Source of the DNA: Bacteroidales bacterium
GTDB lineage: Bacteria; Bacteroidota; Bacteroidia; Bacteroidales; UBA10428
DNA length: 7,864 nt
Direction of reading: 5' to 3'
Assembly: GCA_003508755.1 (NCBI GenBank)
Contig: DNTK01000563.1
Span: 1-7,864 of the forward strand
Positions 5,373-7,864 of the stretch are shown piece after piece. Under the pieces are notes generated by a model. That model was not told the DNA's origin and searched no databases. It worked only from the letters and a program-made list of their open reading frames with translations. Made by a program: the position numbers and the translations under genes. Every line of letters starts with the position of its first letter. The first letter of the stretch is position 1.

Positions 5373-6555
5373 GCCTGTTACTCATGAACTGGCCACTGTA
5401 ATAACCAATTTTCTACCAACATTTAATAATAAAAACAGCAAGTTACCAGCCTATAAGCTCAGGGCACTTAATGCTTTACAAAGGTGCAGGACTGAATACA
5501 TGGGTGGGCATATTGAAGCTTGTGGTTGTTGTGGTGAAATAAGGACAGCATACAACAGTTGCCGGAACAGGCATTGCCCCAAATGTGGCGGGGTTGACAA
5601 GGAAAAATGGATAATGGCCAGGCAGGCAGACTTGCTCCCGGTAAAATATTTCCATGTAGTTTTCACCCTGCCCGACAAGCTTAACGAATTGTTTCAAAAC
5701 AACCAGGCGAAGATGTACAATTTGTTGTTCGCCATAGTATGGGAAGTACTGAAAGGCTTTGGCCAGACAAAAAAATGGATCGGTGGAAAAATTGGGGCTA
5801 CAGCCATCTTACATACCTGGGGGCAAAACCTCTGGTACCACCCACATTTGCACTTAATCATCCCGGGTGGGGCATTAATGCCCGATGGTAGCTGGTCCCA
5901 TTCACGTAACAAAGGCAAATATCTTTTTAAGGTGGAACAACTCAGTAGTGTATTTAGGGCCCAGTTTGTGAAGCAGTTGCGCATACTAATAAAAGAGGGA
6001 CAAGTACAGGGTATTGAGCCACCAGGCCTTTTCGATAAAGACTGGGTGGTATATGCAAAAAAAGCTTTTGGTGGCCCTAAACAGGTGATTAGTTATTTGG
6101 GAAGGTATACCCATCGTACTGCTATTTCAAATGACAGGGTACTGGAAGTAAACAAAAATAATGTGAGTTTTGCATGGAATGACTATAAAAAAGATTATTC
6201 CAAACAAATCACAACAATCCCTGGTGAAGAATTCCTGGGCCTGTTTTGCCAGCATATCCTGCCACCCGGGTTTACCCGTATCAGGCATTATGGTTTCCTT
6301 TCGAGTGCCTCTAAAACCAGGTCGCTAAAAATTATCAGGGCCGCACTAAAAGTGGCGCCTAAAAGCGGCCCGGATGAGGATGTAATGAAAGCTATTTTTA
6401 GCAAAATGGGCATACAGCCAGGTGTTTGTAAATCGTGTGGCGGAAAAATGCTGGTTGTTGAAATTATCCCAAACCGCTTTAAGAAAAAGCCAAGGGCGCC
6501 ACCAAACATAAAAGACGGTATCAATATACATCCTGGTATTGCATGTAAGTCGTAA
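5365..6555 (+). CDS. IS91-family HUH (Y2) rolling-circle transposase
   Basis: This 396-aa enzyme nicks and transfers one DNA strand for rolling-circle type transposition. An N-terminal zinc-binding region has C53, C56, C66, C71 and C74 (CGCCGE ... SCRNRHCPKCGG). The metal-binding HUH motif is YHPHLHLII (H161, H163). The nucleophile motif YLGRY (Y244 and Y248, spaced as in Y2 enzymes) is followed by THRTAISN. A C-terminal CxxC (C355, C358) and a basic tail complete it. I chose the ATG at 5365 over the longer frame from 5332 because it is preceded by AAAAAAAAGG and overlaps the recombinase stop in the usual way for coupled genes. The length fits the family (about 400 aa) and all motifs are present, so it may be functional, though its left (ter) end is lost. 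Confidence 0.93.
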   Translation: MNKPVTHELATVITNFLPTFNNKNSKLPAYKLRALNALQRCRTEYMGGHIEACGCCGEIRTAYNSCRNRHCPKCGGVDKEKWIMARQADLLPVKYFHVVFTLPDKLNELFQNNQAKMYNLLFAIVWEVLKGFGQTKKWIGGKIGATAILHTWGQNLWYHPHLHLIIPGGALMPDGSWSHSRNKGKYLFKVEQLSSVFRAQFVKQLRILIKEGQVQGIEPPGLFDKDWVVYAKKAFGGPKQVISYLGRYTHRTAISNDRVLEVNKNNVSFAWNDYKKDYSKQITTIPGEEFLGLFCQHILPPGFTRIRHYGFLSSASKTRSLKIIRAALKVAPKSGPDEDVMKAIFSKMGIQPGVCKSCGGKMLVVEIIPNRFKKKPRAPPNIKDGINIHPGIACKS

Positions 6556-6573
6556 AACAAAAGGTATAAACGG

Positions 6574-6597
6574 CAATGGGGTAAGTATACCCTATTG
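6574..6597 (+). other. hairpin after the HUH transposase, candidate oriIS element
   Basis: CAATGGGGTA (6574-6583) pairs with TACCCTATTG (6588-6597) at 9 of 10 positions (the mismatch is wobble-compatible), with loop AGTA, 18 bp after the transposase stop. IS91-family replication origins lie at this end and contain short palindromes. It has no T-tract and so is a poor terminator. Confidence 0.4.
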
Positions 6598-6791
6598 GGA
6601 CCTAAAAATACTTAATTTATTATTAGTGTGCCAGGTTAGGGTGAAAAACCACTATGAAATTTCAGGGTGAATGGAAAAAACAGGAAAAATACAGTTAAAA
6701 ATACAAGCTGAACCTACTAAATAAAAAGCTGCCAAAAATTAATTCCACAAATATATAAGGTCTCGCAACCCGACCAGTTTAGTTCAACAAA

Positions 6792-6882
6792 AAGCACATA
6801 TTTGATTATTGCAGATGAGAAACACTCAACTAATTGACTTTTATGGGCAATAATCAAAAACGATGCTTAAATGTTAGCCACC
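6792..6882. repeat. attC-like structured site 3 (hairpin plus core GTTAGCCACC)
   Basis: TTTGATTATTGC (6801-6812) and GCAATAATCAAA (6847-6858) form a perfect 12-bp stem with a 34-nt loop, extended after an internal loop by AAGCA (6792-6796) with TGCTT (6864-6868). Four bases later comes GTTAGCCACC (6873-6882), the exact inverse of GGTGGCTAAC at 7836-7845. The arrangement is the same as at site 1: hairpin outside, core, then genes inside. The core overlaps the end of the MarR gene, so the marR stop TAA and its two last Gly codons are part of it. Confidence 0.6.
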
Positions 6883-7320
6883 GTAATTGTTCAATAATCG
6901 TAATAGTTCTTTGTTAAATTCCACATTATTTAGTTGTCCAAAAAAAGTAGCATCAAATTTTTCGACTTCTTTAACTGATATTTTTAGAGTTTCAATTCCC
7001 TTTTCCGTTATGTTGATTATTTTTGCTCTCGTGTCAGTTTTATGTTCTTTTCTTTTTAGCAACTTCTTTTCTAGTAGTTTTCTTATGACGTTTGAGGTCA
7101 TCATTTTGTCAATGTCAGTGAAATTAACTATTTCAACTTGCGTAATATTTTCAGTTTTACTTGATAGCCAGTATAAACTTGCTAAAACAACAAATTGAGT
7201 ATGAGTTAAATCAAATTTCTTTAATATTTTATTGATTTCTCGTTGCCACAAATTTGTTGCTTTCCACAGAAGAAAACCGTTACTCTCACTTGGAGTTTCA
7301 AATCTAAATATATCAGACAT
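6874..7320 (-). CDS. MarR-family transcriptional regulator
   Basis: This 148-aa winged-helix repressor probably binds a palindromic site as a dimer and is released by a small ligand. N-terminal helices (about 14-36) serve dimerisation. The DNA-binding part covers about 37-90, with ITQVEIVNFTDIDKMMTSNVIRKLLEKKLL as helix-turn-helix. The wing KEHKTDTRAKIINITEKG (91-108) has the family D-x-R (D96, R98), and a C-terminal helix completes the dimer face. The start ATG (7320) follows the SRPBCC stop by one base (TAATATG), so the two genes form one coupled operon. The last codons GGT GGC TAA lie within the cassette-like core 6873-6882. It likely controls its own operon through the palindrome at 7780-7799. 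The ligand is unknown. Confidence 0.9.
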   Translation of the reverse strand: MSDIFRFETPSESNGFLLWKATNLWQREINKILKKFDLTHTQFVVLASLYWLSSKTENITQVEIVNFTDIDKMMTSNVIRKLLEKKLLKRKEHKTDTRAKIINITEKGIETLKISVKEVEKFDATFFGQLNNVEFNKELLRLLNNYGG

Positions 7321-7321
7321 A

Positions 7322-7738
7322 TTAATTCTTTTCAGCCATTTTTGACAGGTTTTCCATTGCTTTTGGCAATTCTCTTATTAACTTTCTTCCAATTACTTTT
7401 GAAAATAAAAAAGTCAATAATCCTTTAATTTCAATTCCGTGAGTAATAAATAATTCACCATTTTTTTCATTCATTTCGTGAATAAAGTCCATTTTTGTTA
7501 ATGGTAAAAATGAACGGCTTGTAAATTCATTTAATTTGTCAACTGAAATCAGCTTAAATTTTGATTTTGGTCCTTTTATAGGTTTTAATATTCCAAAAGT
7601 TCCAATTTCAAATTGTCCGTCCATATCTGAATATTCAACTTCATTATCCCACTTATTCCAATTCTTTACATCACTCCATAAATTCCAAATTTGTTCCCGT
7701 GATGCGTTTGTTTTGATAGTTACTTTTTTTGTCCACAT
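7322..7738 (-). CDS. SRPBCC (START/polyketide-cyclase-like) domain protein
   Basis: This 138-aa protein is a single SRPBCC fold, a helix-grip structure with a deep pocket for hydrophobic ligands. The start VTIKTNASREQIWNLWSDVKNWNKWDNEVEYSDMDG is the typical first strand and the helix pair with a tryptophan-rich WxxWSDVxNWxxWD pattern. Alternating strands follow, and a long C-terminal helix (about 115-138). No enzymatic residues can be assigned. The start at 7738 has AAAGGA at a normal distance, and a -7 promoter box lies 26 bp upstream. It is the first gene of a two-gene operon with marR. Binding or modifying the compound sensed by the MarR protein is a reasonable inference, not shown. Confidence 0.88.
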   Translation of the reverse strand: MWTKKVTIKTNASREQIWNLWSDVKNWNKWDNEVEYSDMDGQFEIGTFGILKPIKGPKSKFKLISVDKLNEFTSRSFLPLTKMDFIHEMNEKNGELFITHGIEIKGLLTFLFSKVIGRKLIRELPKAMENLSKMAEKN

Positions 7739-7763
7739 AATATATCCTTTTTAAATTATTTTG

Positions 7764-7771
7764 CAAAGATA
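7764..7771 (-). promoter_or_regulatory. Bacteroidota-type -7 box (TATCTTTG) of the SRPBCC-marR operon
   Basis: On minus TATCTTTG fits the TAnnTTTG -7 element used by the primary sigma factor of Bacteroidota. A transcript would start about 18-20 nt before the ATG at 7738. A TTG -33 element is not present at the usual spacing; that position lies within the palindrome 7780-7799. Basal activity may thus be low. Confidence 0.6.
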
Positions 7772-7779
7772 ATAAAATA

Positions 7780-7799
7780 TAATATATGCGTATATAATA
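7780..7799. promoter_or_regulatory. candidate MarR operator palindrome
   Basis: The 20-bp sequence TAATATATGCGTATATAATA is an imperfect palindrome (16 of 20 positions symmetric) centred at the GC step. It covers the expected -33 region upstream of TATCTTTG, a classic site for autorepression by a MarR dimer. AT-rich palindromes also occur by chance, so this is a moderate inference. Confidence 0.4.
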
Positions 7800-7835
7800 A
7801 TCAAGTTTATTTTCCTTGAGTTCGTTTCTTTTAAT

Positions 7836-7864
7836 GGTGGCTAACGTTTTGAACATGGTGCGTT
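7836..7864. repeat. core GGTGGCTAAC of attC-like site 4 (cut by window end)
   Basis: GGTGGCTAAC (7836-7845) is the exact 10-bp inverse of 6873-6882 and closes the SRPBCC-marR module. The next bases, GTTTTGAACATGG, probably begin another structured site whose hairpin cannot be seen because the window ends. Confidence 0.55.

Larger units (their letters stand above)
5018..6709 (+). mobile_element. IS91-like element, left part lost (recombinase plus HUH transposase)
   Basis: Two overlapping genes on plus, a tyrosine recombinase fragment and an IS91-type rolling-circle transposase, form the right part of an IS91-like element. The left end is cut by the IS21 insertion at about 5018. The right end is not determined. 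A 10-bp hairpin at 6574-6597 lies where an oriIS would be expected, and CAAG (6704-6707) and GAAC (6710-6713), the tetranucleotides flanking IS91 insertions in the literature, lie downstream. The end coordinate is therefore approximate. No gene is seen from 6556 to 6791. Confidence 0.6.

Noticed and set aside
5451..5984. Several minus-strand frames opposite the HUH transposase
   Set aside because: All are antisense shadows of a gene with clear motifs and lack domains of their own.
1..7864. CRISPR array, tRNA or rRNA gene
   Set aside because: No regularly spaced identical repeats beyond the two IS21 end repeats and no tRNA- or rRNA-like sequence were found.

Overview
The window looks like accessory DNA from a member of the Bacteroidota (Cytophagia/Flavobacteriia-like). 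The reasons are the AT-rich gene modules, a TAnnTTTG-type -7 promoter box (TATCTTTG upstream of the SRPBCC gene), sparse Shine-Dalgarno sequences, and transposase types common in that phylum (IS1380, IS21, and an IS91-like pair of tyrosine recombinase plus HUH transposase). The assignment is from memory of these families; no search was run.

Layout from left to right. (1) 1-121 is a large imperfect hairpin ending in the core GTTGGGGCG. (2) 131-935, minus strand, is a two-gene module: a 66-aa one-pass membrane protein followed 4 nt later by a 199-aa zinc-ribbon protein. (3) 971-1129 starts with the exact inverse core CGCCCCAAC and holds a second large hairpin. (4) 1198-2854 is an apparently complete IS1380-family element, transposase on minus. 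(5) 2855-5017 is an IS21-family element (istA intact, istB cut after about 180 codons), minus strand. (6) 5018 to about 6700 is the right part of an IS91-like element, plus strand: a tyrosine recombinase without its N-terminal half, overlapping an apparently intact HUH (Y2) transposase. (7) 6792-6872 is a third hairpin region. (8) 6873-7845 is a second two-gene module on minus: an SRPBCC-fold protein and a MarR-family regulator, bracketed by GTTAGCCACC and its exact inverse GGTGGCTAAC. (9) 7846-7864 is the start of whatever lies beyond that core.

Two stories emerge. First, the insertion sequences form a truncation chain. IS21 sits in the recombinase gene of the IS91-like element, and IS1380 sits at the broken end of istB. 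The remainder of istB is not found left of IS1380, so DNA has been lost or rearranged there. Second, and more interesting, the two small gene modules share an organisation. Each is bracketed by a module-specific 9-10 bp inverted core beginning with GTT, with a large single-strand-foldable hairpin just outside the three bracket ends that can be seen. In module B the outer core also supplies the stop codon of marR. This is the geometry of integron gene cassettes (R'/R'' pairing, structured attC), but the cores do not fit GTTRRRY strictly and no IntI-type integrase is present. The modules are therefore best described as attC-like, cassette-like units spread among ISs.
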